Origin: Bryobacterales bacterium
GTDB lineage: Bacteria > Acidobacteriota > Terriglobia > Bryobacterales > Bryobacteraceae
Assembly (NCBI GenBank): GCA_025462985.1
Contig: JAOAPP010000646.1
Span: 1 to 15,764 of the forward strand
DNA length: 15,764 nt
Reading direction: 5' to 3'
Notes under the pieces: model-generated
The model's database searches: none
What the model was told of the DNA's origin: nothing
The model's input: the letters and a program-made list of their open reading frames with translations, nothing else
Translations under genes and position numbers: made by a program
Part shown: in pieces, positions 1 to 7,372 of the stretch
Layout of the letters: every line of letters starts with the position of its first letter
Position numbering within the stretch: the first letter of the stretch is position 1

Positions 1-2
1 TC

Positions 3-1121
3 AAGATGTATGACGGACTGCAAGTTACTCACAGTTACGTCCTCGGTTCGCAGACTTTCGACTGTGTCCCGACCGGCCAGCAGCCAGCCGTTCGTGCTCT
101 GAACCTAAAGACGATCGCATCCGAACCACCAAGTTCCGCGTTCGCCGATCGCCTCGGGATCCGCCCGCGTGCCCCTGAGGCAAAGCTGTTGCAAGTGCCC
201 GCAGGTAAAACGAAGGACGAGTTCGACAATACCTTGGGATGCGAAGCCCAGACCATTCCGATGAGGCGCATCACGCTCGAACAACTCTCGCACTTTAAGA
301 ACTTGCAGGAGTTCTTTCAAAAGGGACCAAATGGCTCAGGGCATGCCCCGGAGCCAGGTAAGGTGGCTGCCCCCGATGCGTTTTCGCACAAATACTCGTA
401 CGCCTATCAATACGTCAACAATCTAGGCGATACGACTAGCATAAATCTTTGGCGGCCCTATGTGTACACCGATATAGGAGAGATATTTAGTCTTGCTCAG
501 TCGTGGACAATAGGACAAAGTTCGGGTCCTGTTCAGACCGCAGAGGTGGGGTGGCAGAATTATCCTGCTCTATATGGGACCGAAAACCCTGTCTTATTCA
601 TCTACTGGACCGCCGACGGCTATCAGAATACAGGATGTTATAACCTGGATTGCGGGGCTTTTGTGCAGGTCAACCACAGCGTTGCAATCGGTGGTAGTTT
701 CGACCCAAGCGTTTACAGCGTTTCCGACGGCCATCAGAACGAAATACAAGTTGAATACTATCTCTATCAAGGTAACTGGTGGCTAATGGTGAACGGCACC
801 TGGATCGGTTACTATCCTGGGTCGCTTTACAACGGAGGCCAGCTCTCGAATTACGCCAACCTGATCGAATTCGGTGGCGAGTCCGTTGGTTCGACCGTCT
901 GGCCGGCAGAGGGCAGCGGATTGTGGGCGAACAGTGGTTACACCTATGCGGCGTACCAGCGATTGCTCTATTACATAGACACAACGAACGTCAGCCAGTG
1001 GGACAGCCTCACAACCGCAACGCCTTCGCCGTCTTGCTACTCCATCACAACGCCGGCGTTCAACAGTGACAGCGGAACTTACTTCTACTTCGGAGGACCT
1101 GGTGGCGCTAGTTGTGAATAA
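3..1121 (+). CDS. Neprosin-family secreted peptidase (5' end cut by window edge)
   Basis: This is the C-terminal 372 codons of a neprosin-domain protein; neprosins are glutamic peptidases, and the plant enzyme cleaves after proline. The frame is open to the window edge. Alignment with the paralogue at 1283 puts the in-frame ATG at 6 about 75 residues into the protein, so the signal peptide and true start lie outside the window. Numbering from that ATG, residues 1-110 are a propeptide-like region with two cysteines (20 and 79) shared with the paralogue, and about 125-371 is the neprosin domain. The probable catalytic pair is Glu180 (in EVGWQ) and Glu292 (in FGGES). Their spacing of 112 is close to the 109 of plant neprosin (Glu188/Glu297). 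The C-terminal YFGGPGG is also typical. The domain is seen clearly; substrate specificity is not known. It probably acts outside the cell or in the periplasm. Confidence 0.88.
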   Translation, partial: KMYDGLQVTHSYVLGSQTFDCVPTGQQPAVRALNLKTIASEPPSSAFADRLGIRPRAPEAKLLQVPAGKTKDEFDNTLGCEAQTIPMRRITLEQLSHFKNLQEFFQKGPNGSGHAPEPGKVAAPDAFSHKYSYAYQYVNNLGDTTSINLWRPYVYTDIGEIFSLAQSWTIGQSSGPVQTAEVGWQNYPALYGTENPVLFIYWTADGYQNTGCYNLDCGAFVQVNHSVAIGGSFDPSVYSVSDGHQNEIQVEYYLYQGNWWLMVNGTWIGYYPGSLYNGGQLSNYANLIEFGGESVGSTVWPAEGSGLWANSGYTYAAYQRLLYYIDTTNVSQWDSLTTATPSPSCYSITTPAFNSDSGTYFYFGGPGGASCE

Positions 1122-1147
1122 CGCTTAGCCACATGCACTGACAAAAC

Positions 1148-1194
1148 GGGTTTCACCGCTTCTGGTCTGAATGCAGTCCGAAGTGGTGGAACCC
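1148..1194. repeat. Long inverted repeat between the two neprosin-like genes
   Basis: The arms at 1148-1162 and 1180-1194 can pair over 15 positions with only two G-U wobbles, around a 17-nt loop that has a small inner CTG/CAG pairing. It starts 26 bases after the stop of the upstream gene. There is no T-run on the plus-strand 3' side. On the minus strand the hairpin would be followed by GTTTTGT, which is only weakly terminator-like. It may be a transcription terminator, an mRNA-end stabiliser, or a copy of a dispersed repeat. Confidence 0.5.
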
Positions 1195-1282
1195 TACATA
1201 GGTCAGCCCCCATGTTGGAAACGTCGCTTCGTATACTGATGTCGGCTCCAAAGGTCTCCATGGAAAGGCGGTAGCTTCAGGT

Positions 1283-1834
1283 ATGCCAAGCCGGGTGGTG
1301 GCAACAATGCTTCTAAGCGTGGTACTGCCTGGCGGGTTATCCCTGCTTCCGGCAAGAGGCGAGGAGGTGCCGCCAAAATTGACATCGTTCAACACGTATA
1401 TCGAGGGCGTGAGAAACGCGAAGCCCGCTGACTTCCTCGGTCACCCTGGCTCCAAGGTGACGGATGCTGATGCTTTCGAAGAGATGCGTCAGTACATTCT
1501 GTCGAGGTATCGCGGTGTGCATATTGCGCACAGCTACCTTCAAGGCTCGCAGGTCTTTGACTGTGTTCCGGTCGAGCAACAGCCCTCGCTTCGGAAACCC
1601 CGTGCGGAAAGCATCACCTCCCAACCGCCCGACCGGGCAAAACGGTCGCACTCGGGCAGCGATAAGCCTGGAAACGGGCTGGGGTGCGAGGAACACACGG
1701 TCCCAGTGCGCCGCATCACGCTTGAACAACTCTCCCGGTTTAGCACTCTGAAGGACTTCTTTAAGAAAGCCCCAATTGGCGGTGCCCCTAATCCAGCCAA
1801 AGAGCAGTACAACGATCGTTCACCGCGCGAGTAG
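1283..1834 (+). CDS. Truncated neprosin paralogue: propeptide-like region only
   Basis: This encodes 183 residues. An N-terminal signal peptide (roughly 1-26, with a hydrophobic stretch from VVATML to SLLP) is followed by a region homologous to the N-terminal part of the neprosin protein encoded just upstream. Matches include the HSY..GSQ.FDCVP stretch (83-96), LGCE (133-136) and RRITLEQLS (143-151), and both cysteines (94 and 135) are kept. The protein ends about 20 residues after this block, just where the catalytic domain would begin, and no catalytic glutamate is present. I find no remnant of that domain in any frame downstream. It is either a gene truncated after tandem duplication or a working stand-alone prodomain, perhaps a chaperone or inhibitor of the neighbour. 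The ATG at 1283 is chosen because a signal peptide follows directly; GGAAAGGCGG at 1262-1271 is a distant purine-rich match. Confidence 0.7.
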   Translation: MPSRVVATMLLSVVLPGGLSLLPARGEEVPPKLTSFNTYIEGVRNAKPADFLGHPGSKVTDADAFEEMRQYILSRYRGVHIAHSYLQGSQVFDCVPVEQQPSLRKPRAESITSQPPDRAKRSHSGSDKPGNGLGCEEHTVPVRRITLEQLSRFSTLKDFFKKAPIGGAPNPAKEQYNDRSPRE

Positions 1835-2039
1835 CATTTGACTGACGTCAAGCATTTCTTCCGGACGTGTTGACTCAGAGAAGGATGTTACTAAATCGAT
1901 ATATGTGGTTTGTGGTGCGTTCCTAACTCACAATCCTGTTCTTGCCTAAGTCGCTGCTATTGGAGATGCGGACGGACGTCGGCCGGAGTCAGGATACGCT
2001 GCACCCGCTGCACCGTGTTGTTGCTGACTCCGAAGAAAA
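1835..2039. other. Non-coding stretch without a recognised feature
   Basis: Between the stop of the truncated neprosin paralogue and the decayed gene I see no convincing coding frame, tRNA or terminator. The only local feature is an 8-bp palindrome TGACGTCA, which is too short to interpret alone. The sequence could be gene debris from the same decay event that affected the next element. Confidence 0.4.
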
Positions 2040-2443
2040 CTCGCCGCCAACCAACAAAACGCTCAGCGCAGCACCGGCCCCAAAACAAGCGAAGGTAAGT
2101 CCAGCGCCGCGCAAAACAACTTCCGCGACGGCTTCTGCAGCCCCTTCCGCGTCCTCGACTGGGAAGACGAACAAGCCTACGCCCCGCTGCTTACTTCGCT
2201 GCGCAAAGAACACAAATCCAACACATAAAGCGAAGAAATCCTCGTCGAAAAACTGGCCCAACACTTTTGGCTGAGTCAGCGAGCGATGCATCTCCAAACC
2301 GCATCCCTCTCCGGCGATCAGCCCCGGCTGAAGTCCGGAAGTCCCTCGCCCCCTATCTCCGTTACCAAACCGCCAACGACCGGGCCTTTTCAAAATGTCA
2401 GAACAACCTGTTGAAGCTCAAGGCCGATAAACGACGCGAACAA
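2040..2443 (+). pseudogene. Decayed acidobacterial hypothetical gene (STGPKT-EGK family)
   Basis: In the frame starting at 2040 the translation runs AANQQNAQRSTGPKTSEGK and then a segment containing NNFRDGFCSPFRVLDWEDE. It meets an in-frame TAA at 2226-2228, yet continues in the same frame after the stop with a sensible EEILVEKLAQHFWLSQRA. Between about 2323 and 2345 the coding sense moves to another frame (PYLRYQTANDRAFSKCQNN, then LLKLKADKRREQ to 2443). No start codon remains: a stop lies in frame at 2025. From memory, intact relatives are common uncharacterised proteins in Solibacter-like genomes, with this motif near the N-terminus; their function is unknown. One stop, one frameshift and a lost start make this a pseudogene. 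Its 3' debris runs up to the convergent GTPase gene. Confidence 0.75.
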
Positions 2444-2501
2444 TCGTCAAGGCCCCCGATCGCCCGACCTGTGATTTCGAAGATTTCGAAAAAGAAAAAG
2501 A

Positions 2502-3578
2502 TTAAATGCTGCCGGACGCTGCCTGAAAGAAGGGCGCCGGGTAGCGCCGCTCGGGCCTCGGAGGCGACGGACTGAAGCACTGAAACGAATGGACCGCCTT
2601 TCGTCCAGGAACCCGCTCCAACTCCCGCTCGAAAACATCCCGAAGCTCGGGCGCGCCAATCACCGCGCGTACGTTGAACCGGACCACATGGACCGTCTCG
2701 GGAGGCGCCATCAGATCGCCCTCGATCACCGGATCCGCCTCATTCGCCGTCACGGCAGTCTTCAGGTACACACCCCCGGCCTGATCCAGGACTTTCATAT
2801 GCGCCACCACCGCTCCACGCTGCCCCAGGGCAGCCTGCAAACCGTCGATCCAGGGCCCAATCAGCTCGGCCGGAGAAATCGCCTCGTCCAGCTCAACCGT
2901 TCCGCTCCAGTTCAGCCATCCCAGAGCCGCTTCCGCCCGCGCATAGGCCTCATAATCGATCTCCAGGGCAGCGCCGCCAACCGTCAATGCACCCGAAAGC
3001 GCCTCGTCCAGCCACGCCCTCACTCCCTGACCGGTTTTCGAACTCAGAAACCGAACCACGGATCCCGGTAGCGTTGGCCTTTCCTCACGCAACTCAAACT
3101 TGCTGAAGACCACCAGATCCGCCTCGGCGATTTGCTTCTCAAACAGAAACCTGAGCGAAGCGTCTCCGCCGCCATTCCGCAACTCCGAGAGCCGAGCCGG
3201 ATCCACCAGCACTGTCAACGGTGCAATCCGGTACCGGGCCCGGCCGTCGCTCAAGAGCGGGCGCATCACCGTCGCAGCCAGATCGGTGCAACTGCCCACC
3301 GGCTCGATAAAAATCACGTGCGGTTCGAGCGCCCGCAACTGGTCCGCAACCGAAAGCAATTGCGAGAATCGGCAGCAGAAACAAGCGCCCGCCACCTCGC
3401 CCGTAAACACACCGTGGCGCAAGACATGGGCTGTATCCACCAGCTCACTGCCCTGGTCATTGAAGATCGCAGCCGCCTTGAATCCGCGCTCCTGAAGCAC
3501 GCGCGAGGCCGCGAGAATCAGGCTCGTCTTCCCCGCACCCAGAAAACCGCCCACCGGAAAAAGGAAAGGAACGTTCAC
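2502..3578 (-). CDS. COG0523/CobW-like P-loop NTPase, divergent
   Basis: This 358-residue protein is of the COG0523 family, which includes metal-insertion GTPases such as CobW and the zinc chaperones. It has a Walker A motif GFLGAGKTS (11-19) and the family CxCC metal-binding motif as CFCC (66-69). A Walker B-like strand VIFIEPVG lies near 88-95, and there is a CobW-type C-terminal domain. Two signatures are degenerate: the usual ETxG is EPVG, and the guanine-specificity motif NKxD reads SKFE (159-162). This is therefore an outlying subfamily whose nucleotide preference is uncertain. The start is GTG at 3578, overlapping by four bases (GTGA) the stop of the upstream GH116 gene, which implies translational coupling. 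The metal and client protein are unknown; the exported hydrolase is the obvious candidate by position only. Confidence 0.87.
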   Translation of the reverse strand: MNVPFLFPVGGFLGAGKTSLILAASRVLQERGFKAAAIFNDQGSELVDTAHVLRHGVFTGEVAGACFCCRFSQLLSVADQLRALEPHVIFIEPVGSCTDLAATVMRPLLSDGRARYRIAPLTVLVDPARLSELRNGGGDASLRFLFEKQIAEADLVVFSKFELREERPTLPGSVVRFLSSKTGQGVRAWLDEALSGALTVGGAALEIDYEAYARAEAALGWLNWSGTVELDEAISPAELIGPWIDGLQAALGQRGAVVAHMKVLDQAGGVYLKTAVTANEADPVIEGDLMAPPETVHVVRFNVRAVIGAPELRDVFERELERVPGRKAVHSFQCFSPSPPRPERRYPAPFFQAASGSI

Positions 3579-6259
3579 GCTTCACCAATCTCGATTTCAA
3601 TCGTCAGCCGCTGCCCCTCGCGGACCGTCACCGGTTCCCGCAGCTCAATGGCTTCGTTTCGTATGCTCCCGGCAGCGCTGCGCCCGTCCAACTGAACCTG
3701 CAGCGGCCGCTCACCGCGACCACCGCGGCACGACCTCACACCCAACTCCCCATGATGCACGATGGCTTCGATTCGCACGCGCTTGCCTTCCTGCTTGCGG
3801 GTAAACACGCCCCATCCCTGGCCCGTAGACCAGAAACACCGGAAGTCCGCACTCTTCCATCGTGGAGCAATCGTCAGTTCCTGGCGCCCGCCGTGATACT
3901 CGAAACCGCTCAATGCCAAAATGCCCGACCACGAAGACATCGCCCGCGCATAGTGGTGCCCGCATTCGGGCTCGTCCCACGGATTCCGCCGCTCGCCATC
4001 GTACCGCGCCCGCACACTCTCGATGCATTCCACGCCTTGGCTCACCATCCCGCCAAACAGCATGGCGGATGCAGTCGAATACTCCATGCCGGTCCACGCT
4101 TCCGCAAAATAAGGGAAGGGAATCCGGGGTCGCGGAACCTTCGCATAGTCAGCCACCAGCACCGCCGCCTCGTCATTCAAAACATACGTTCGTTGCACGT
4201 TCTCGTGCTCAAACAGATTGCGCTTGTAGTTATATCGGTAAATCGAGTCCAAAGTCTTACGGATATTTCGCTCATCGACAAGCGGACCAAGCCCGCAAAC
4301 GTCAGCCAGGTACTGTCCTACCAATTGATCCGCCAGACATCCCTTGCCGATCTGATATTCCGGATGCTCCGGATCCTCGGCTCCCATCTGGCTCCGCAGC
4401 GAAGCCGCAATCTGGTCGTTGCGATACGGCCGCACATCCTGAATAAAGAACTCACCATTGAAGAGGTTGGCGTCCATCCACCGGCTGCCGCTTTCAAACA
4501 ACCTCCGGCACTCCGCCCCGAACTGGGTATCTCCCACCACTCCTGCCATCTCCTCGCCCGCTCGCAGCGCGGCCAGATAGTACATCCCGCACTGTGGGTT
4601 CGGACCGTAGAACTCCACATCGTACGTGTTGTGCTGCACTCCCTCCATCACGCCATCTCGATTGGCATCCCATCCGCCCGGCACCCAGGCGAACTCAATC
4701 GCTTTCCTGATCCGTGGCCACAACTCTTCGAGCCACCCCCTGTCGCCCGACAGCTTCCAGTCCAGATACGCATGCACGACTTGTCCCATCTGTCCGTCCG
4801 CCGCCGCGAATCCACTCCGCTCTTTGCCATCGGGAAGGAGCTGCCGGAAGTGCATCGCTCCAGCGTCATCCATCGAATACCCGAAAGACGCTTTCCGAAG
4901 CGAGCGCGCAAAGCTCGGAAAAAGATGCGCCGTTGCCGTCTCGTAGTTCCACACATGCGTGCAGTTCCCGAAGCAGCATCCCGTATGGTCGTCCACGCCC
5001 TCAAACCCGTGGAACTCGCCATCCGCCGTCCGGAAAGTTGTCGTACTCACCAACGTAGATAAGTTCGCTGCCGCTGCATCGATCGCGGCTCCTGGCAGCG
5101 TACTTTCCCGCAGGCATTGGGCGAACAGCCGGGTCTTGCTCTCCAGGCGCTCCAGATTCGCCGCCGCATACTCCGCCGCCGCCCAGGCATCCGGAAACCG
5201 GGTCGCATACCAGTTTCCGATCACAGTATTTTCGAGCCCTTTCGGAGCCGTCCATCCGCACCGTGCAGGGGTTCGATTCGCAAAATGCCAACCCAGCACG
5301 AACGTGTACGCCGCGCTCGCACCGGACGGAATTTCTCTTGTCAGGCAAAGCGCCCCGACGGCACTGGTCTGCCGAGCATCCGGCCCCAGTTCCCCGTCGG
5401 CGCTGAAATCGTCCCAAAACAGCAGTGGCGAGTTCCACCACCGGCCTTTGGGCCAGCCAGTCAGATGTGTCAGCCTGCCACCCGCGTCCGGAATGGCCGC
5501 CAGAGCAAAACTTCCCTGCAGAGCGTCCGTATCGGGCAGCCCGGGGTTCGTCATCATCAGCCCGGCCAGACCGGCTACTGCGCGGTACTCTTTCCTTCTG
5601 CTATCGGGCGATGTACCTTTTGGAGCCGTTCCCACCGGATTCTCAATAGACCATGCAATCGAGACTTTGGCCGCCCGTGTGCCCTGGTTTCTGACCCGAT
5701 ATCGCAGAATGGCCACCGGCAATCCCGATTCGTCCGGCTCATGCGGAATAAAGGGTGAGAATGCCTCCAAAATCACGCTCACCGGCAAACTGCTGTCCTG
5801 GAATTCGACGTGTGCAAGCGGAAACTCGCCCGTGAACGATGCGCCCGCTAGGCGTGCCAGGCCGGGCGCGTTCTGAGACCCCAGCCCATCCTGCCCATCG
5901 TAAGGAGGGTGATAACGTGCTTCCAGCACTCTCGCGACCGGTTCGCCTTTCCCGCTTTGCACCCATATAGAAGGAAACGCATAGGAGAGGTTGTGGCCCT
6001 TGTCCGGGCGATTGAAAATCTCCCAGTCCCGCAACTGCCCGCGGCCGCCCAGGCTAACGCTCCCGGCCCCCACTCCGCCAAGCGGAAACGCGATCTGCTG
6101 GAGCTGCCTCCCTCGAAACACACGCGGGTACTTACTTATTTCTGCCTTGTTTTGAGCAACTTCCGCTTTTTCGGCGCTTCCGCCCGCGAGCGTTGCCGCT
6201 CCAATGGAGGTCGCCTGGCCGAGAAACAAGCGCCTGGAGGGTTTCAGGGAATCACTCAC
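3575..6259 (-). CDS. Tat-exported GH116 (GBA2-type) glycoside hydrolase
   Basis: This is an 894-residue protein of the non-lysosomal glucosylceramidase/GH116 family, which contains beta-glucosidases and related enzymes. An N-terminal twin-arginine signal SRRLFLGQA (Arg9-Arg10) precedes a hydrophobic Ala/Gly stretch, so export is likely through Tat. The GBA2_N-like beta domain starts around FPLGGVGAGS, and the (alpha/alpha)6 catalytic domain follows. Asp547 in NTYDVEFYG matches the acid/base region. The nucleophile is Glu420 (FEGVDD), whose spacing of 127 to Asp547 equals that of the Sulfolobus enzyme SSO1353 as I recall it, or Glu440 (VWNYET); an alignment is needed to decide. I chose GTG at 6259 because the frame upstream, back to a GTG at 6334, adds an unlikely MLCCRR... 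leader before the Tat motif and crosses a palindrome. The stop overlaps the COG0523 gene. The substrate is unknown. Confidence 0.9.
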   Translation of the reverse strand: MSDSLKPSRRLFLGQATSIGAATLAGGSAEKAEVAQNKAEISKYPRVFRGRQLQQIAFPLGGVGAGSVSLGGRGQLRDWEIFNRPDKGHNLSYAFPSIWVQSGKGEPVARVLEARYHPPYDGQDGLGSQNAPGLARLAGASFTGEFPLAHVEFQDSSLPVSVILEAFSPFIPHEPDESGLPVAILRYRVRNQGTRAAKVSIAWSIENPVGTAPKGTSPDSRRKEYRAVAGLAGLMMTNPGLPDTDALQGSFALAAIPDAGGRLTHLTGWPKGRWWNSPLLFWDDFSADGELGPDARQTSAVGALCLTREIPSGASAAYTFVLGWHFANRTPARCGWTAPKGLENTVIGNWYATRFPDAWAAAEYAAANLERLESKTRLFAQCLRESTLPGAAIDAAAANLSTLVSTTTFRTADGEFHGFEGVDDHTGCCFGNCTHVWNYETATAHLFPSFARSLRKASFGYSMDDAGAMHFRQLLPDGKERSGFAAADGQMGQVVHAYLDWKLSGDRGWLEELWPRIRKAIEFAWVPGGWDANRDGVMEGVQHNTYDVEFYGPNPQCGMYYLAALRAGEEMAGVVGDTQFGAECRRLFESGSRWMDANLFNGEFFIQDVRPYRNDQIAASLRSQMGAEDPEHPEYQIGKGCLADQLVGQYLADVCGLGPLVDERNIRKTLDSIYRYNYKRNLFEHENVQRTYVLNDEAAVLVADYAKVPRPRIPFPYFAEAWTGMEYSTASAMLFGGMVSQGVECIESVRARYDGERRNPWDEPECGHHYARAMSSWSGILALSGFEYHGGRQELTIAPRWKSADFRCFWSTGQGWGVFTRKQEGKRVRIEAIVHHGELGVRSCRGGRGERPLQVQLDGRSAAGSIRNEAIELREPVTVREGQRLTIEIEIGEA

Positions 6260-6287
6260 AGCTGGTTGCTTTGTATGAAATAATCCG

Positions 6288-6307
6288 AGACGGTTTTCGT
6301 ACCGTCT
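6288..6307. promoter_or_regulatory. Perfect inverted repeat in the divergent intergenic region
   Basis: AGACGGT and ACCGTCT form a perfect 7-bp inverted repeat around a 6-nt spacer. It lies about 28 bases upstream of the chosen GH116 start and between two divergent genes. A similar palindrome occurs at 6623-6642, with 14 of 20 positions identical. This suggests an operator for a dimeric regulator, but an mRNA 5' hairpin cannot be excluded. Confidence 0.45.
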
Positions 6308-6356
6308 GCCCGAAATGCGCCTGCAGCATAACACACTTCATTTGCATCGAACCTGT

Positions 6357-6620
6357 ATGACAAGAGCCGCCCAACAGATTCAAGATCGCTACGATGCGTT
6401 GATGTTCGCCAAAACGCAAGATAGCGCGCGCACTCATGCCGCTGAACTGGTGCAACTTGTTCTCGGGGAGCGAGCTTCTGAACTGTCCTTGCAGGAAGCT
6501 CTCCGCGAAACTTGTCGTGTGATCCGGCCTTCCGCCGACCCGCGTGAGCAGGTTCGCTATGAGAACGAATTCATTGAACTGGCGATTTGGCCGCAGAATT
6601 CCCACTCGATTGCCGCTTAG
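6357..6620 (+). CDS. Small orphan protein, probably helical and cytoplasmic
   Basis: I do not recognise this 87-residue protein. It has no signal peptide, membrane segment, cysteine pair or known motif apart from one cysteine. The sequence is rich in Ala, Glu, Gln, Arg and Leu and looks amphipathic and helical through about residue 60, with an acidic/aromatic end (YENEFIELAIW). The ATG at 6357 is preferred over the one at 6315 because the 14 extra residues (His- and Leu-rich) look like leader sequence, but neither has a good ribosome binding site. It is transcribed away from the GH116 gene and lies between the two related palindromes. The antisense frame is also open but gives a less protein-like sequence. 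Codon use resembles the neighbours, which supports a real gene. Confidence 0.5.
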   Translation: MTRAAQQIQDRYDALMFAKTQDSARTHAAELVQLVLGERASELSLQEALRETCRVIRPSADPREQVRYENEFIELAIWPQNSHSIAA

Positions 6621-6622
6621 GG

Positions 6623-6642
6623 GGACGGCATCGATACCGTCT
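6623..6642. promoter_or_regulatory. Near-perfect palindrome upstream of the central operon
   Basis: GACGG-C-ATCGAT-A-CCGTC is an 18-bp palindrome with a single mismatched pair. It begins just after the stop of the small gene and lies about 22 bases before the ATG at 6665. It resembles the inverted repeat at 6288-6307 (shared GACGG and TACCGTCT ends). A TATTAT sequence at 6642-6647 could be a -10 element touching it, which would suit an operator, but no clear -35 is visible. Confidence 0.45.
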
Positions 6643-6664
6643 ATTATGTAGATAGGGTTTTTCG

Positions 6665-7372
6665 ATGCTTCATAACTTCACGCGGAGAGGTCTCCTTTGC
6701 GCGTGCCTGGTCTCAGCTTGGGGCCTCCATGGGCAGGTTGCTCCGGGCGAGAAGGTGCCCGATTCGCAGTCGCAAGCCGGCGCAGGCAGGCAGCAACTCG
6801 CTCCCCCGTTGGAGTTTGAGTCCCATGGCCTTGACTATCAGGCTCTCACTCACTCCGGCGTGACAGTCATGTACGCGCCGCTGCCGCCGCATGTCAAAGA
6901 CTTCAATATCATTCAGGTGACCATCACCAACGGAACGCCGGTCACCTGGACGGTCAGGCCGGCCGACTTCTCGTTTGTGAGACCCGACGGGGTCACGCTC
7001 CAAGCGGTTTCCGCGGACGAGGTCGTTGAATCGCTCCTCGAAAAAGCCGGACGTAATGACGTAATTAAATTGCAGATGCTCTATGAATCGAGCATCTATG
7101 CGCTCTCTAACTTCCGATCTTCTAACGGATATGAGCAGCGGCGCGAGGCCGCCATGGCTCAATTCGTAAATCCTCGTTTCAAGGCGGCGGCTGCCGCCTC
7201 GGCGATCACTCTGGTGGCTGCCAAGCTCCGTTCGGGCGATAGCACCGACGGGGCTGTTTTTTTTGAAAACCGGACCAAAGAAAAGTCCTTGGGAGCCGGC
7301 CGGCTGGTAGTTCATACCTGCGGCGAGACCTTCTCCTTCCCGGTCACCCCGGAAGTGAAGTTCCGGCAGTGA
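6665..7372 (+). CDS. Secreted hypothetical protein, first gene of the central operon
   Basis: This 235-residue protein has a Sec-type signal peptide: two arginines (7-8), a hydrophobic core of LLCACLVSAWGL, and likely cleavage near residue 24. There is no proper lipobox. The mature part has a beta-rich segment (about 64-115: GVTVMYAPLPP, IIQVTITNG, WTVRPADFSFVRPDG), then a helical section (about 118-200) and a final beta hairpin. It resembles uncharacterised secreted proteins I associate with acidobacteria; the beta-rich part could be an immunoglobulin-like fold. AGGG at 6653-6656 is a modest ribosome binding site for the ATG at 6665. The stop overlaps the next start by four bases (GTGA), so it is translationally coupled to the PHP gene. 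Its function is unknown. Confidence 0.82.
   Translation: MLHNFTRRGLLCACLVSAWGLHGQVAPGEKVPDSQSQAGAGRQQLAPPLEFESHGLDYQALTHSGVTVMYAPLPPHVKDFNIIQVTITNGTPVTWTVRPADFSFVRPDGVTLQAVSADEVVESLLEKAGRNDVIKLQMLYESSIYALSNFRSSNGYEQRREAAMAQFVNPRFKAAAAASAITLVAAKLRSGDSTDGAVFFENRTKEKSLGAGRLVVHTCGETFSFPVTPEVKFRQ

Noticed and set aside
1942..2274. A 110-codon Lys/Ser/Ala/Pro-rich open frame suggesting a basic, histone-like protein
   Set aside because: Another frame of the same DNA gives clear family sequence of the decayed gene, so the low-complexity frame is a by-product of it.
2323..2345. Programmed ribosomal frameshift in the STGPKT-family gene
   Set aside because: There is no slippery heptamer, and an upstream in-frame TAA plus the missing start are better explained by decay.
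3752..5062. A 436-codon open frame on the plus strand opposite the GH116 gene
   Set aside because: It is antisense to a well recognised hydrolase, rich in Arg, His, Pro and Ser, and has no family resemblance; a GC-rich shadow frame.
4959..5876. A 305-codon plus-strand frame opposite the GH116 N-terminal half
   Set aside because: Same pattern of shadow composition, with no motif, no ribosome binding site and complete overlap with conserved coding sequence.
6260..6334. Earlier GTG start for the GH116 protein at 6334
   Set aside because: It would put 25 unlikely residues (MLCCRR...) before the Tat motif and would place the palindrome inside the coding region.
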